DNA from: Variovorax sp. SG517
Lineage (GTDB): Bacteria > Pseudomonadota > Gammaproteobacteria > Burkholderiales > Burkholderiaceae_C
Direction of reading: 5' to 3'
Length of the DNA: 64,000 nucleotides
NCBI RefSeq assembly: GCF_013376045.1
Contig: NZ_JABMJG010000001.1
Location: 806,001-870,000, forward strand
The notes below the pieces were generated by a model that worked only from the letters and a program-made list of their open reading frames with translations, made no database searches and had not been told where the DNA came from. A program made the position numbers and the translations under genes. Shown here piece after piece: positions 37,622 to 46,322 of this stretch (position 1 is the first letter of the stretch; every line of letters starts with the position of its first letter).

Positions 37622-38841
37622 GCGGCGGCCTTCCTCGGACTCTGACTGTTGTTGTGACCTGCCGTATTTTCACCGGCATGCGCAGGCTGCGCTGCCGGGG
37701 CGCGCCGGCTCTCGCACAGCGCCCAGGTGAGCACGACGGCGAGCGCCGCGGCGCCGCCTGTATGAAGCACGGCCGCGGCCAGCGGCCAGCCGAGCAGCAC
37801 GTTGCCCAGCCCGGTGGCAAGCTGGAGCAGCGCCAGGCCCGCGAGCCATCGGGCCTGCGGGCGCAGCGCCTCGATGCGGCGCATGCGCCAGGCCAGCACG
37901 CCGAGCGCGACGAACACTGCATAGGCCATCAGCCGGTGCGCATAGTGGATGGCGGTGAGCGCCGAGAAATCGAGCGGCTGGCCTTCGCCGGTCACGCCCA
38001 GGTGGCGCCAGATCTCGAAGCCCTGCGCGAAGTTCATGGGCGGCCACCAGCTGTCCTGGCAGGTCGGGAATTGCGTGCAGGCCAGCACCGCGTAGTTGGT
38101 GCTGACCCAGCCGCCCAGCGCGATCTGAAGCACGAGCAGCACCGAGGTCGCGATGAGGCCGTTGCGCAGCGCGGGCGACACGGGCGTGGGCAGCCGGTCG
38201 GCGGCCGCCTGCCGGTAGCGCACTGCCTGGATGCACAGCAGCGCCAGCAGCACCACGGCACCGAGCAGGTGCAGCGTGACAATCGCGGGGAAAAGCTTCC
38301 AGGTCACGGTGAGCGCGCCGAACGCACCCTGCAGGCACACCCACGCCAGCGTGAAGGCGGGCCACCAGGCGCTCAGCGTGGCATGGTGCCCGGCAGCCTC
38401 CGCAGGCGGAATACGGCTCTGCCGGCGTCGCACGATCCAGGTGGCGACCGCAAGCGTGAGGATCAGCACGCCGACGCCGGTGGCCAGGTAGCGGTGGACC
38501 ATCTCGACCCAGGCCTTGCTGTGCGTCACCGGCCCGGTCGGCTGCGCCGACTGCGCCATCGCGATCTCGTGGCGCGCGCCGTGCGGGCTGGCGTTGCCGT
38601 AGCAGCCCGGCCAGTCGGGGCAGCCGAGGCCCGAATCGGTGAGCCGCGTGAAGGCGCCGAACAGCGTGAGGTCGAAGGTGAGGAACAGCGTGAGCACCGT
38701 GAGCGCATGCAGCCGTCGCGCGGGGCCGCTGCCCGCATTGCGGCGCCACACCCACACCAGCGGCCCAAGCGCGATCAGCATGCCGACCGCCATGAGCCAG
38801 GCGATGGGCGTCAGATCGTAGAGAGAGCTCGTGGTGTCCAT
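37618..38841 (-). CDS. ctaA: heme A synthase (COX15/CtaA)
   Basis: Oxidises the heme O methyl group to give heme A for the aa3 oxidase. 407 residues, eight TM segments. Conserved blocks: [42 protein letters not shown] and [10 protein letters not shown], the last two with heme-ligand histidines. It has a hydrophilic, poorly conserved C-terminal tail of about 30 residues. Coupled to ctaB by overlap. Confidence 0.96.
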   Translation of the reverse strand: MDTTSSLYDLTPIAWLMAVGMLIALGPLVWVWRRNAGSGPARRLHALTVLTLFLTFDLTLFGAFTRLTDSGLGCPDWPGCYGNASPHGARHEIAMAQSAQPTGPVTHSKAWVEMVHRYLATGVGVLILTLAVATWIVRRRQSRIPPAEAAGHHATLSAWWPAFTLAWVCLQGAFGALTVTWKLFPAIVTLHLLGAVVLLALLCIQAVRYRQAAADRLPTPVSPALRNGLIATSVLLVLQIALGGWVSTNYAVLACTQFPTCQDSWWPPMNFAQGFEIWRHLGVTGEGQPLDFSALTAIHYAHRLMAYAVFVALGVLAWRMRRIEALRPQARWLAGLALLQLATGLGNVLLGWPLAAAVLHTGGAAALAVVLTWALCESRRAPAAQPAHAGENTAGHNNSQSPRKAAA

Positions 38842-38859
38842 GCTGCGTTGCGTATCTCT

Positions 38860-39540
38860 TCAGCGGCCCGGTTCGTCCCACGACGCCGAGGCGCGCAGCA
38901 GGCGGTCGAGGTCGCGCTTGGCGCGGCTGGCGCCGGCGGCGTCCATGCGGGCGGGAAAACGCATCATCCAGTTGCCCATGGGGTCGACCACGTACAGATG
39001 CTCGGCCAGCGAGTGGCCCTGCGCGGGCGCGAGCCACTTCGCCAGCTGCTCGGCGGGCACGCGCAGCACGGTCGCGCCGTGCAGGCCGTTGTTCAGGCGC
39101 TCCGGCACGGGAGCGGCGTCGCTCACGAGCCAGACGCGGTCCATGCGGTCCTTCTCGCGGCCCAGGCTCTCGCGCAACTGGCGCGCCAGGTAGAGCTGCT
39201 GCTCGCACAGCGTGTCGCAAGCTGCATCGGCCACCGTCACCAGCAGCCACTGGCCCTTGAGCGTGGCGAGATCGACCGGCGCGCCGCCGCGGTCGGTGGC
39301 GACGAGCTTCGGCAGTTCGCGCTGCGGATCGATCAGCTCGCCATAGACGCTGCGCCCCTCGGGCCGGATCACGTAGTAAGTGAAGTAGGAGGCGATGACC
39401 GGCGAGGCGCACATCAGCATCACCGCGATCATCTTCCAGCGTCCGATGGCCGTGCGCCGCCCCTCCGCGCCGTCGAGCGCCTGGTTGGGCGACGGCATCG
39501 AGTGCACCGTCAGGCCCAGCGGCTCGTCAGAAGCGGCCAT
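38860..39540 (-). CDS. membrane-anchored thioredoxin-like protein of the cox locus
   Basis: 226 residues with one TM segment (MIAVMLMCASPVIASYFTYY) and an outward thioredoxin-like domain. The Cys pair CDTLC resembles the SCO active site (CxxxC), but no distal HSA-type histidine is obvious. It sits between SURF1 and ctaA, as in other Burkholderiales, implying a role in oxidase assembly; the exact role is not known. Starts at 39540 or 39594 are both in frame; 39540 overlaps the SURF1 stop by 14 bases and is preferred. Confidence 0.8.
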   Translation of the reverse strand: MAASDEPLGLTVHSMPSPNQALDGAEGRRTAIGRWKMIAVMLMCASPVIASYFTYYVIRPEGRSVYGELIDPQRELPKLVATDRGGAPVDLATLKGQWLLVTVADAACDTLCEQQLYLARQLRESLGREKDRMDRVWLVSDAAPVPERLNNGLHGATVLRVPAEQLAKWLAPAQGHSLAEHLYVVDPMGNWMMRFPARMDAAGASRAKRDLDRLLRASASWDEPGR

Positions 39541-40390
39541 CGCGTGCGCGGCGCCTTGCGCGGCGGAGGGGCGTGATGAATTGGAACCAGACATAGAGGA
39601 TGACGACGAGGGCCGACAGGCCGAACCACTGGAATGCGTAACCGTAGTGCCTCTCGAGGCCCAGCGCCGGCGCCGGCCAGTCGCGCTGCAGGCCCTCGGA
39701 AGCCGGCCCGGCCTGCTGCAATGACACGTCGGTGCGCAATGGCAGCTTGGTCTCGGCGCGGAAGGCCTCGAGGTCGAGATTCTGCCGGATGGGCGAATAC
39801 CCTTCGGCGACCGGTGCCGCAGCGGCCGGGGCTGCCGCAGCGGAAGCGGCTTCGGCAGGCGCGGAGGCCGCCGGCGCGGGCGCTGGCGCGGCGGCGGAGC
39901 CCAGCTCCAGCAGATGGCTGGGCGGCGGCTCGATCAGGCCCGTGACCTCGACAATGCCGGCCGGCGTCTCGACCGCGCCCAGCTTCGTGCGGTCGACGAA
40001 ATTGCGCTGGATCCAGCCGCGCTGGACCATCACCGTCTGCTCGGTGCCTTCGAGGGCAAATGGCGTCAGCACGTAGAAGCCCGGTACGCCGTGCATCTGG
40101 CGGTTGTCGAGGTACACGGTCTGCGGCGTGAGCCACAGGCCTCGCAGGCGCACCGCGCGGTGCATGGCGTCGGAGGCCTTGCCGAGCGCGAGGAACTCCG
40201 CCTGGGTCAGCGGCGGCTTCAGCTTCTCGGCGTCGATGCTGGCCTGCAGCGCTTCTTTCTGCGCAGCGCGCGAGAGCTGCCAGCGGCCAAGGGAAACGGT
40301 GGCCGACACGGTCAGCGCGGCGGCGATGGTGAGCACCCAGAAGCGGCCTCGCCGGAGGCGCTTCTCGGGATACAGGGGTTCTGGGGTCAC
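39527..40390 (-). CDS. SURF1-family oxidase assembly protein
   Basis: Helps insert heme A into subunit I. N- and C-terminal TM segments bracket a soluble domain with the SURF1 marks LGRWQLSRA, LDNRQMHGVPGFYVLTPF, VQRGWIQRN and GYAFQWFGLS. A GTG at 40390 is the best start I can find. An Ala/Pro-rich insert at about residues 165-196 lengthens it to 287 against the usual 230-250 and is probably a disordered loop. Confidence 0.92.
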   Translation of the reverse strand: MTPEPLYPEKRLRRGRFWVLTIAAALTVSATVSLGRWQLSRAAQKEALQASIDAEKLKPPLTQAEFLALGKASDAMHRAVRLRGLWLTPQTVYLDNRQMHGVPGFYVLTPFALEGTEQTVMVQRGWIQRNFVDRTKLGAVETPAGIVEVTGLIEPPPSHLLELGSAAAPAPAPAASAPAEAASAAAAPAAAAPVAEGYSPIRQNLDLEAFRAETKLPLRTDVSLQQAGPASEGLQRDWPAPALGLERHYGYAFQWFGLSALVVILYVWFQFITPLRRARRRARDGRF

Positions 40391-40426
40391 TGGAGGGGAC
40401 GGGGCGTGCGGCCGATAATGCGGTTC

Positions 40427-40648
40427 ATGAAATACTTCGTCGCCCTGGTGTTCGTGGGCATCTTCGCGAGCCTCGCGTTTGCCCTGTACTTCATGCTGAA
40501 GGACGGGCGCAACGGGCGCGCCAAGAGCGGCGGCATGGCGCGCGCGCTCACCGTTCGGATCGGCCTCTCGGTGTTTTTGTTCCTCTGCATGCTGCTCGCC
40601 TGGAAGTTCGGATACATCCAGCCAACCGGGCTCCCGCTCGGCAAGTAG
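40427..40648 (+). CDS. twin transmembrane protein (DUF2909)
   Basis: 73 residues with two TM helices (YFVALVFVGIFASLAFALYF and GLSVFLFLCMLLAWKFGY) joined by a basic loop. It lies opposite to the surrounding oxidase genes, a position seen in other betaproteobacterial cox loci. An ATG nine bases earlier is also in frame. Function unknown. It ends at a shared terminator. Confidence 0.85.
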   Translation: MKYFVALVFVGIFASLAFALYFMLKDGRNGRAKSGGMARALTVRIGLSVFLFLCMLLAWKFGYIQPTGLPLGK

Positions 40649-40674
40649 ATGGTGCTCGTGCCAGGAGAACCAAG

Positions 40675-40704
40675 AAAAAGGCGCCTTCCGGCGCCTTTTT
40701 CTTG
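40675..40704. terminator. bidirectional intrinsic terminator
   Basis: AAAAAGGCGCC-TTCC-GGCGCCTTTTT is fully symmetric, giving a T-run on both strands. It ends the DUF2909 transcript from the left and the ctaE transcript from the right. Confidence 0.93.
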
Positions 40705-40725
40705 TCATGCCGCGAGGTTCTTCGC

Positions 40726-41607
40726 TCAAAGCCAATAGACCAGCAGATAAAGGCCGAGCCAGACGACGTCCACGAAGTGCCAGTACCAGGCTGCGCCCTC
40801 GAAGCCGAAGTGGCGCTCGGGCGTGAAGTGGCCCTTGCGCAGGCGCAGCGTGATGAACAGCAGCATCAGCATGCCGATGAACACGTGCAGGCCGTGGAAG
40901 CCGGTCAGCATGAAGAAGGTGGAGCCGTAGGTGCCCGAGCTGAGCTTGAGGTTCAGTTCGGTGTACAGGTGGTGATATTCGTAGCCCTGCACGCCAAGGA
41001 AGATCACGCCGAGCAGCACGGTGAGCCACATGAAGCGGATGGTCTGGGCACGGTGCCCAGCGCGCAGCGCATGGTGGGCGATGGTCAGCGTGACACCCGA
41101 GCTCAGCAGCAGCGCGGTGTTGATCGTGGGCAGCCAGAACGGGCCGACGGTCTGGAAGGGCTCGACGATGCCAGCCGGCGAGGCGGTGGCACCGGCCGCG
41201 ACGCTCGGCCACACGGCCTTGAAGTCGGGCCACAGCAGCGCGTTGTCCAGGCTGCCCAGCGAAGGCAGCGCATGGGTGCGAGCCCACCACAGCGCGGTGA
41301 AGAACGCGCCAAAGAACATCACTTCGGAGAAGATGAACCAGCTCATGCTCCAGCGGAACGAGAGGTCCACCTTGTGGCCGTACTGGCCGCTCTCGCTCTC
41401 ACCGATGGCGGCGCGGAACCACACGAAGAGCGTGCCGAGCCAGATCACCATGCCGGCCAGCAGCGACCAGGCGCCCCACGCATGCCCGTTGATCCATTGC
41501 GCGGCACCCAGGATCACGAAGAACAGGCCGATCGCGGCCGAGACCGGATAGGACGAAGGTCCGGGCACGAAGTAGTAGGGCGTGGTTCCGTGGGTGGTTG
41601 AACTCAT
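40726..41607 (-). CDS. ctaE: cytochrome c oxidase subunit III
   Basis: Seven-TM core subunit of the aa3-type oxidase, 293 residues. Signature stretches are YYFVPGPSSYP, SFRWSMSWFIFSEVMFFGAFF, GFHGLHVFIG and the C-terminal WHFVDVVWLGLYLLVY. Last structural gene of the ctaC-ctaD-...-ctaE run before the terminator. Confidence 0.97.
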   Translation of the reverse strand: MSSTTHGTTPYYFVPGPSSYPVSAAIGLFFVILGAAQWINGHAWGAWSLLAGMVIWLGTLFVWFRAAIGESESGQYGHKVDLSFRWSMSWFIFSEVMFFGAFFTALWWARTHALPSLGSLDNALLWPDFKAVWPSVAAGATASPAGIVEPFQTVGPFWLPTINTALLLSSGVTLTIAHHALRAGHRAQTIRFMWLTVLLGVIFLGVQGYEYHHLYTELNLKLSSGTYGSTFFMLTGFHGLHVFIGMLMLLFITLRLRKGHFTPERHFGFEGAAWYWHFVDVVWLGLYLLVYWL

Positions 41608-41679
41608 TTCTTCAGCTCCTGGCTTTCTTTCTTCTCTCGATTCAATGGATTCTGCTTGTCGCGGAAGGCTTCTCTTCCG

Positions 41680-41898
41680 TCAGGCCCCGGCCGACGCGAC
41701 CACATGGCGCACCAGCAGCACCAGCGCGACCACGAAGACGACGACCGCAACGAACGCCACCGCGATGATGTGCAGCGGATTCAGCTTGCGCAGATCGTCC
41801 TGGTAGGCGCTGTTCTTGCGCACGCCGAAGAACGACCAGCCCACCGCCTTCACCGTGTCCCACAGCGAAGCCTTCGGCCGGTTCGAGGGATCGGTCAC
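41680..41898 (-). CDS. DUF2970 small membrane protein
   Basis: 72 residues with one C-terminal TM helix and the conserved DUF2970 opening (ASLWDTVKAVGWSFFGVRKNSAYQDDL). It overlaps the ctaG stop by four bases and precedes ctaE, so it is co-translated with oxidase genes. No known role beyond this constant neighbourhood. Confidence 0.88.
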   Translation of the reverse strand: MTDPSNRPKASLWDTVKAVGWSFFGVRKNSAYQDDLRKLNPLHIIAVAFVAVVVFVVALVLLVRHVVASAGA

Positions 41899-42521
41899 GA
41901 GCGCGGCTCATTCGCGGAGCTGGTAACGGCGGCCACCGGGGCCGCGGGCGTCTTGCCGCCCACCTCGAAGAAGGTGTACGACAGCGTGATGGTCTTCACG
42001 TCCTTGGAAATCTTCGGGTCGATCACGAACGCGACCGGCCACTGCTTCTTCTCGCCCGGATCGAGCGTGTACTGGTTGAAGCAGAAGCACTCGAGCTTGT
42101 TGAAGTACGGCGCAGCCTGCTGCGGCGCGTAGCTCGGAATGGCCTGTGCGGCCATGCGGCGGTTCTGCACGTTCTGGAACTCGTACATCACCGTGTTGAG
42201 TTCGCCCGGGTGCACCTGGATGGTCCGCTCCGCGGGCTTGAAGTCCCACAGGCCGCCGCGCACGTTGGAATCGAACTCGACCGTGATGGTGCGGGTCTTG
42301 TCGACCTGCGTGTTGTCGGGCACGCGCACGTTCTTGCCGCCGCTCGCGCCGCCGGGCACCTCGAGCTCGGACAGCGCGAGGATGTTGATGCCGGTCATCT
42401 CGCAGATCGCGCGGTACATCGGCACCAGCGCGTAGCCGAAGGCGAACATGCCGCAGGCCACGACGGCCAGCTTGCCGACCATGCGGACGTTGGCGCGGCG
42501 GATGCGAGGACCGAGGCTCAT
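41895..42521 (-). CDS. ctaG: cytochrome c oxidase assembly protein CtaG/Cox11
   Basis: Copper chaperone for the CuB site of subunit I. 208 residues with one N-terminal TM helix and a periplasmic domain carrying the copper motif CFCF in KLECFCFNQYTLDPGEKKQWP. All family features are present. It is coupled to DUF2970 by an ATGA overlap. Confidence 0.96.
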   Translation of the reverse strand: MSLGPRIRRANVRMVGKLAVVACGMFAFGYALVPMYRAICEMTGINILALSELEVPGGASGGKNVRVPDNTQVDKTRTITVEFDSNVRGGLWDFKPAERTIQVHPGELNTVMYEFQNVQNRRMAAQAIPSYAPQQAAPYFNKLECFCFNQYTLDPGEKKQWPVAFVIDPKISKDVKTITLSYTFFEVGGKTPAAPVAAVTSSANEPRS

Positions 42522-42561
42522 GCGCGTGTGCTCCCGTTCGTTGCCTGCTCGAATGCCCGGT

Positions 42562-42675
42562 TCAGCGGCCGCTGAACCAGACCATGCGGACGATGAAGCC
42601 GATGAAGAACACCACGGCGATGGAGGCCAGCGTGAGCCCCATGCGGCGGTTGTTCCTTTTCTGCTCGGGCGTCAT
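42562..42675 (-). CDS. cytochrome oxidase small assembly protein (37 residues)
   Basis: A short gene between ctaD and ctaG. It starts MTPEQKRNNRRMG, has one TM helix (LTLASIAVVFFIGFIVRMVW) and ends FSGR. This matches the tiny single-helix protein found at this position in betaproteobacterial cox operons. No clear RBS; it starts 26 bases after the ctaD stop and ends 40 bases before ctaG. It is easily missed because of its size. Confidence 0.8.
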   Translation of the reverse strand: MTPEQKRNNRRMGLTLASIAVVFFIGFIVRMVWFSGR

Positions 42676-42700
42676 CGTGCTGCGTAGGCTGACAGTGCGT

Positions 42701-44341
42701 TCAACCGATCACCTTGGTGGCGGTCGCGTCGAGCTTGGGCGGGTTCTCGAAGGTGTGGAACGGTGCCGGCGAAGGCACTTCCCATTCGAGGCCCTCGGCA
42801 GCTTCCCACGGCTTCTGGGCAGCCTTCTCGCCCTTGCCGCGCATCGTGGGCAGCACGATGAACAGGAAGAAATACACCTGGGCGAAACCGAAGAAGAACG
42901 CACCGACAGACGCGACGGCGTTGAAGTCGGCGAACTGCATCGGGTAGTCGGCATAGCGTCGCGGCATGCCGGCCAGGCCCAGGAAGTGCATCGGGAAGAA
43001 GGTCACGTTGAACGAGATCAGCGACCACCAGAAGTGCACCTTGCCGCGCGTCTCGTTGTACATCACGCCGGTCCACTTCGGAGCCCAGTAGTAGAAGCCC
43101 GAGAACATGGCGAACAGCGAGCCGGCCACCAGCACGTAGTGGAAGTGGGCCACCACGTAGTAGGTGTCCTGCAGTTGCGTGTCGATGGGGGCGACAGCCA
43201 GGATCAGGCCGGTGAAGCCGCCCATGGTGAACACGAAGATGAAGCCGACGGCGAACAGCATGGGCGTCTCGAAGGTCATCGAGCCCTGCCACATGGTGGC
43301 GATCCAGTTGAAGATCTTCACGGCCGTGGGCACGGCGATCAGCATGGTCGCGTACATGAAGAACAGCTGGCCGGTCAGGGGCATGCCGGTCGTGAACATG
43401 TGGTGCGCCCACACGATGAACGACAGGATGGCGATCGACGAGGTGGCGTACACCATCGAGGCATAGCCGAAGAGCTTCTTGCGGGCGAAGGCCGGCACCA
43501 CCTGGCTGATGATGCCGAAGGCCGGCAGGATCATGATGTAGACCTCGGGGTGGCCGAAGAACCAGAAGATGTGCTGGTACATCACCGGGTCGCCGCCGCC
43601 GGCGGGGTTGAAGAAACTGGTGCCGAAGTGGCGGTCGGTCAGCGTCATCGTGATGGCGCCTGCGAGCACGGGCATCACGGCGATCAGCAGGTAGGCGGTG
43701 ATGAGCCAGGTCCAGCAGAACATCGGCATCTTCATCAGCGTCATGCCGGGGGCGCGCATGTTGAGGATGGTCACGATGATGTTGATCGAGCCCATGATCG
43801 ACGAGGCGCCCATGATGTGCATCGCGAAGATGCCGGCGTCCATCGAGGGGCCCATCTGCAGCGTGAGCGGCGCGTACAGCGTCCAGCCCGCGGCGGGCGC
43901 GCCGCCGGGCATGAAGAACGAGCCCACCAGCATCAGCGCCGCCGGGATCAGCAGCCAGAAGCTGAAGTTGTTCATGCGCGCGAACGCCATGTCGGAGGCG
44001 CCCACCTGCAGCGGGATCATCCAGTTCGCGAAGCCCACGAAGGCCGGCATGATGGCGCCGAACACCATGATCAGGCCGTGCATGGTGGTGAACTGGTTGA
44101 AGAGTTCGGGGTTCACCAGCTGCAGCCCGGGCTGGAACAGCTCGGCGCGGATCAGCAGCGCGAGCACGCCGCCCACCATCAGCATCGTGAAGCTGAACAG
44201 CAGGTAGAGCGTGCCGATGTCCTTGTGGTTGGTGGCGAACACCCAGCGGCGCCAGCCGGTGGGCGCGTGGTGGTCGTGATGATCGTCGTGTGCGTGATCG
44301 CCGTGGGCTGCGTGACCGTGGGGGTCGAGAACTGCGCTCAT
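42701..44341 (-). CDS. ctaD: cytochrome c oxidase subunit I
   Basis: Catalytic heme-copper subunit, 546 residues, twelve TM helices. H88 in [11 protein letters not shown] is the low-spin heme ligand; [17 protein letters not shown] supplies the CuB histidine and cross-linked tyrosine, and [10 protein letters not shown] supplies distal heme ligands. The N-terminal 25 residues carry nine histidines ([18 protein letters not shown]), an unusual cytosolic extension that could bind metal. Confidence 0.97.
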   Translation of the reverse strand: MSAVLDPHGHAAHGDHAHDDHHDHHAPTGWRRWVFATNHKDIGTLYLLFSFTMLMVGGVLALLIRAELFQPGLQLVNPELFNQFTTMHGLIMVFGAIMPAFVGFANWMIPLQVGASDMAFARMNNFSFWLLIPAALMLVGSFFMPGGAPAAGWTLYAPLTLQMGPSMDAGIFAMHIMGASSIMGSINIIVTILNMRAPGMTLMKMPMFCWTWLITAYLLIAVMPVLAGAITMTLTDRHFGTSFFNPAGGGDPVMYQHIFWFFGHPEVYIMILPAFGIISQVVPAFARKKLFGYASMVYATSSIAILSFIVWAHHMFTTGMPLTGQLFFMYATMLIAVPTAVKIFNWIATMWQGSMTFETPMLFAVGFIFVFTMGGFTGLILAVAPIDTQLQDTYYVVAHFHYVLVAGSLFAMFSGFYYWAPKWTGVMYNETRGKVHFWWSLISFNVTFFPMHFLGLAGMPRRYADYPMQFADFNAVASVGAFFFGFAQVYFFLFIVLPTMRGKGEKAAQKPWEAAEGLEWEVPSPAPFHTFENPPKLDATATKVIG

Positions 44342-44384
44342 TTCGTTGTTCCTTGCAATTTCTTCGTCGCGGTGCGCTCGCGCA

Positions 44385-45572
44385 TCACTTGGCGCGCAGG
44401 GCCAGCACTTCGGCCGGCTGCACCAGCTGGCCCGTCTTATTCGACCAGCTGTTCTTGGTGTACGTGGCCACGGCCGCGAGGTCGGTATCGCTCAGTTGCT
44501 TCCAGGAGGGCATCGCGCCGTTGTTCTGCCCGTTGAGCAGCACCGTCAGCTGGATCTTGTGGTCGGCGTCGGTCACCTTGGCGGAGCCGTCGAGCGGCTT
44601 GATCGGGCCGGCGCCCTTGCCGTTGGCCTGGTGGCAGGCCGCGCAGTTGGCGGCATAGACCTTCTCGCCGCGCGCGAGCATGTCGGGCAGGGTCCAGACC
44701 TTGGTCGGGTCGTCGAGCTTGGCGGCGGCTTCCTTGCGCTTGGCGGCGACCCAGGTCGTGTAGTCGGCGGCCGAGACCACCTTCACGTGGATCGGCATGT
44801 ACGCGTGTTCCTTGCCGCACAGCTCCTGGCACTGGCCGTAGTAGTCGCCCACGGTCTCGGCGCGGAACCAGGTGTCGCGCACGAAGCCGGGAATGGCGTC
44901 CTGCTTGAGGCCCAACTGCGGCACGGCGAAGGCGTGGATCACGTCGTTCGCGGTGGTGATGATGCGGACCTTCTTGTTGACCGGCACCACCAGCGGGTTG
45001 TCGACCTTGAGCAGGTAGTCGTCGGGCATCTGGCCCTTGGCGCCCGCGTCGGACATGGCACGCTGCGAGCTGTCGAGCGTGGAGATGAAGGCCAGGCCCT
45101 CGCCTTCGCCGTTCAGGTAGTCGTAGCCCCACTTCCACTGGTAGCCGGTGGTCTTGATCGTGAGGTCGGCGTTGGTGGTGTCCTTCTGGGCCACCAGCAC
45201 CTTGGTGGCGGGCAGCGCCATGACGATGACGATGAGGAAGGGCACGATGGTCCAGATGACCTCGACCACCACCGATTCATGGAAGTTGGCGGCCTTGTGG
45301 CCCACCGACTTGCGGTGCTTCCAGATGGAATAGAACATCACCGCGAACACGCCGACGAAGATGACCGTGCACAGGATCATCATGATCGTGTGGAGCAGAT
45401 GCTGCTCCTGAGCGATCTTGGTCACGCCTACCGGAAGATTCAACTGGCGCACCGAGGGGCCGCCGGGGAGATCGTTGACTGCGTGCGCCGCGCTGCTGAA
45501 AGCCGCGCCGGCCGCCAGCAACAGATTCGCCGGCCTGTACTTATTGCGCCAAATGCTCTTCATCGTGTTCAC
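44385..45572 (-). CDS. ctaC: cytochrome c oxidase subunit II with fused cytochrome c
   Basis: 395 residues: leader and two TM helices (about 1-125), a CuA cupredoxin domain with H213, C248, E250, C252, H256 and M259 ([12 protein letters not shown]), then a C-terminal cytochrome c with C310-A-A-C313-H314 and a likely distal Met in GAMPSW. This caa3-like fusion brings the electron donor heme onto the subunit. First structural gene of the oxidase operon. Confidence 0.97.
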   Translation of the reverse strand: MNTMKSIWRNKYRPANLLLAAGAAFSSAAHAVNDLPGGPSVRQLNLPVGVTKIAQEQHLLHTIMMILCTVIFVGVFAVMFYSIWKHRKSVGHKAANFHESVVVEVIWTIVPFLIVIVMALPATKVLVAQKDTTNADLTIKTTGYQWKWGYDYLNGEGEGLAFISTLDSSQRAMSDAGAKGQMPDDYLLKVDNPLVVPVNKKVRIITTANDVIHAFAVPQLGLKQDAIPGFVRDTWFRAETVGDYYGQCQELCGKEHAYMPIHVKVVSAADYTTWVAAKRKEAAAKLDDPTKVWTLPDMLARGEKVYAANCAACHQANGKGAGPIKPLDGSAKVTDADHKIQLTVLLNGQNNGAMPSWKQLSDTDLAAVATYTKNSWSNKTGQLVQPAEVLALRAK

Positions 45573-45621
45573 GTTTCTTCAATTTTTCGACAACCAACCG
45601 TGCAGCACTGCGCGAGCCCCC

Positions 45622-46086
45622 TCAGGCGCCGCGTAACGCCATTCGAATCTCGCGGGCCAAGGCCGCACGCAACTCCGGGCGTACATAGCGCCCCACCCTG
45701 ACCGATCGACCCTGCCCCGAGACCTCGATCAGCGAGCGATCGCCGGTCTGGGGTTCGATCCGCACCTGGTGCGGAAGAAATTCCGTGCGCTCGTAATGCC
45801 CGCCGTTCTCGAGCTCCACGACGAGCCGTCCCTCCTGCAGCGCGATCTTTTCGCCGTCGGTCGCATGCCGTGCATAGACCATGAACGCAAACCCGACAGC
45901 GGCCAGTTCGAGCCAGGCAAAAGGCAGCACCATGGGCGCACCGTGCAGCCAGAACAGGGTGCCGATGCCGAGCGATACCACGCACAGCGAGGCGTAGAGC
46001 CAGCCCAGCTGGCTCGGCGTCACCGAGCAGTTGCGCTTCAGGAACCAGTGGATGCTCTGGCCTGAAACGGTGGCAAATCGAAACAC
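45622..46086 (-). CDS. DUF2244 membrane protein
   Basis: 154 residues from a GTG, giving FRFATVSGQSIHWFLKRNCSVTP, the usual opening of this family; an ATG at 46197 would add 37 unlike residues. Two TM helices are followed by a beta-rich cytosolic part. It immediately precedes ctaC, as in other proteobacteria, and is presumed to be linked to oxidase biogenesis, though its function is unknown. A perfect inverted repeat lies in its leader. Confidence 0.8.
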   Translation of the reverse strand: MFRFATVSGQSIHWFLKRNCSVTPSQLGWLYASLCVVSLGIGTLFWLHGAPMVLPFAWLELAAVGFAFMVYARHATDGEKIALQEGRLVVELENGGHYERTEFLPHQVRIEPQTGDRSLIEVSGQGRSVRVGRYVRPELRAALAREIRMALRGA

Positions 46087-46170
46087 GGAATTCGACACGG
46101 GCGAGTTCAGCAAATCGGTGCGTCGACGGTCGCCAAACCCCTCGTACAAACAGGATTCGACACCCCTCGA

Positions 46171-46190
46171 TCGCGGGACAATACCCGCGA
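46171..46190. promoter_or_regulatory. perfect inverted repeat ahead of the oxidase operon
   Basis: TCGCGGG-ACAATA-CCCGCGA, seven-base arms. On the minus strand it lies just downstream of a TACAAT -10-like hexamer (46208-46213) and about 85 bases before the DUF2244 GTG. It could be an operator or a 5'-leader hairpin for the DUF2244-ctaC run. Apart from this and the nearby terminator the 236-base gap appears empty. Confidence 0.5.
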
Positions 46191-46276
46191 GTTTCACGCA
46201 ACGGCGGATTGTAGCGGGTAGATACCAGCGCCCGAGTGCCCTGTGGGACGCCTACGGGTCACTACTAGTAGGCAAG

Positions 46277-46300
46277 AAACGCCCTGTGCGACAGGCGTTT
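46277..46300 (-). terminator. hairpin after the BioC-like gene
   Basis: AAACGCC/GGCGTTT arms around a 10-base loop, starting 22 bases beyond the stop of the BioC-like gene. On the minus strand a short T-containing run (CTTGCC) follows, so it is a weak terminator candidate. Confidence 0.5.
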
Positions 46301-46322
46301 TCGCCGAGTCGCCGGCAAGCGA

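Noticed and set aside
42584..44536. 650-codon plus-strand frame opposite ctaD
   Set aside because: Shadow rich in His, Glu and Arg; ctaD on the other strand has every heme-copper ligand.
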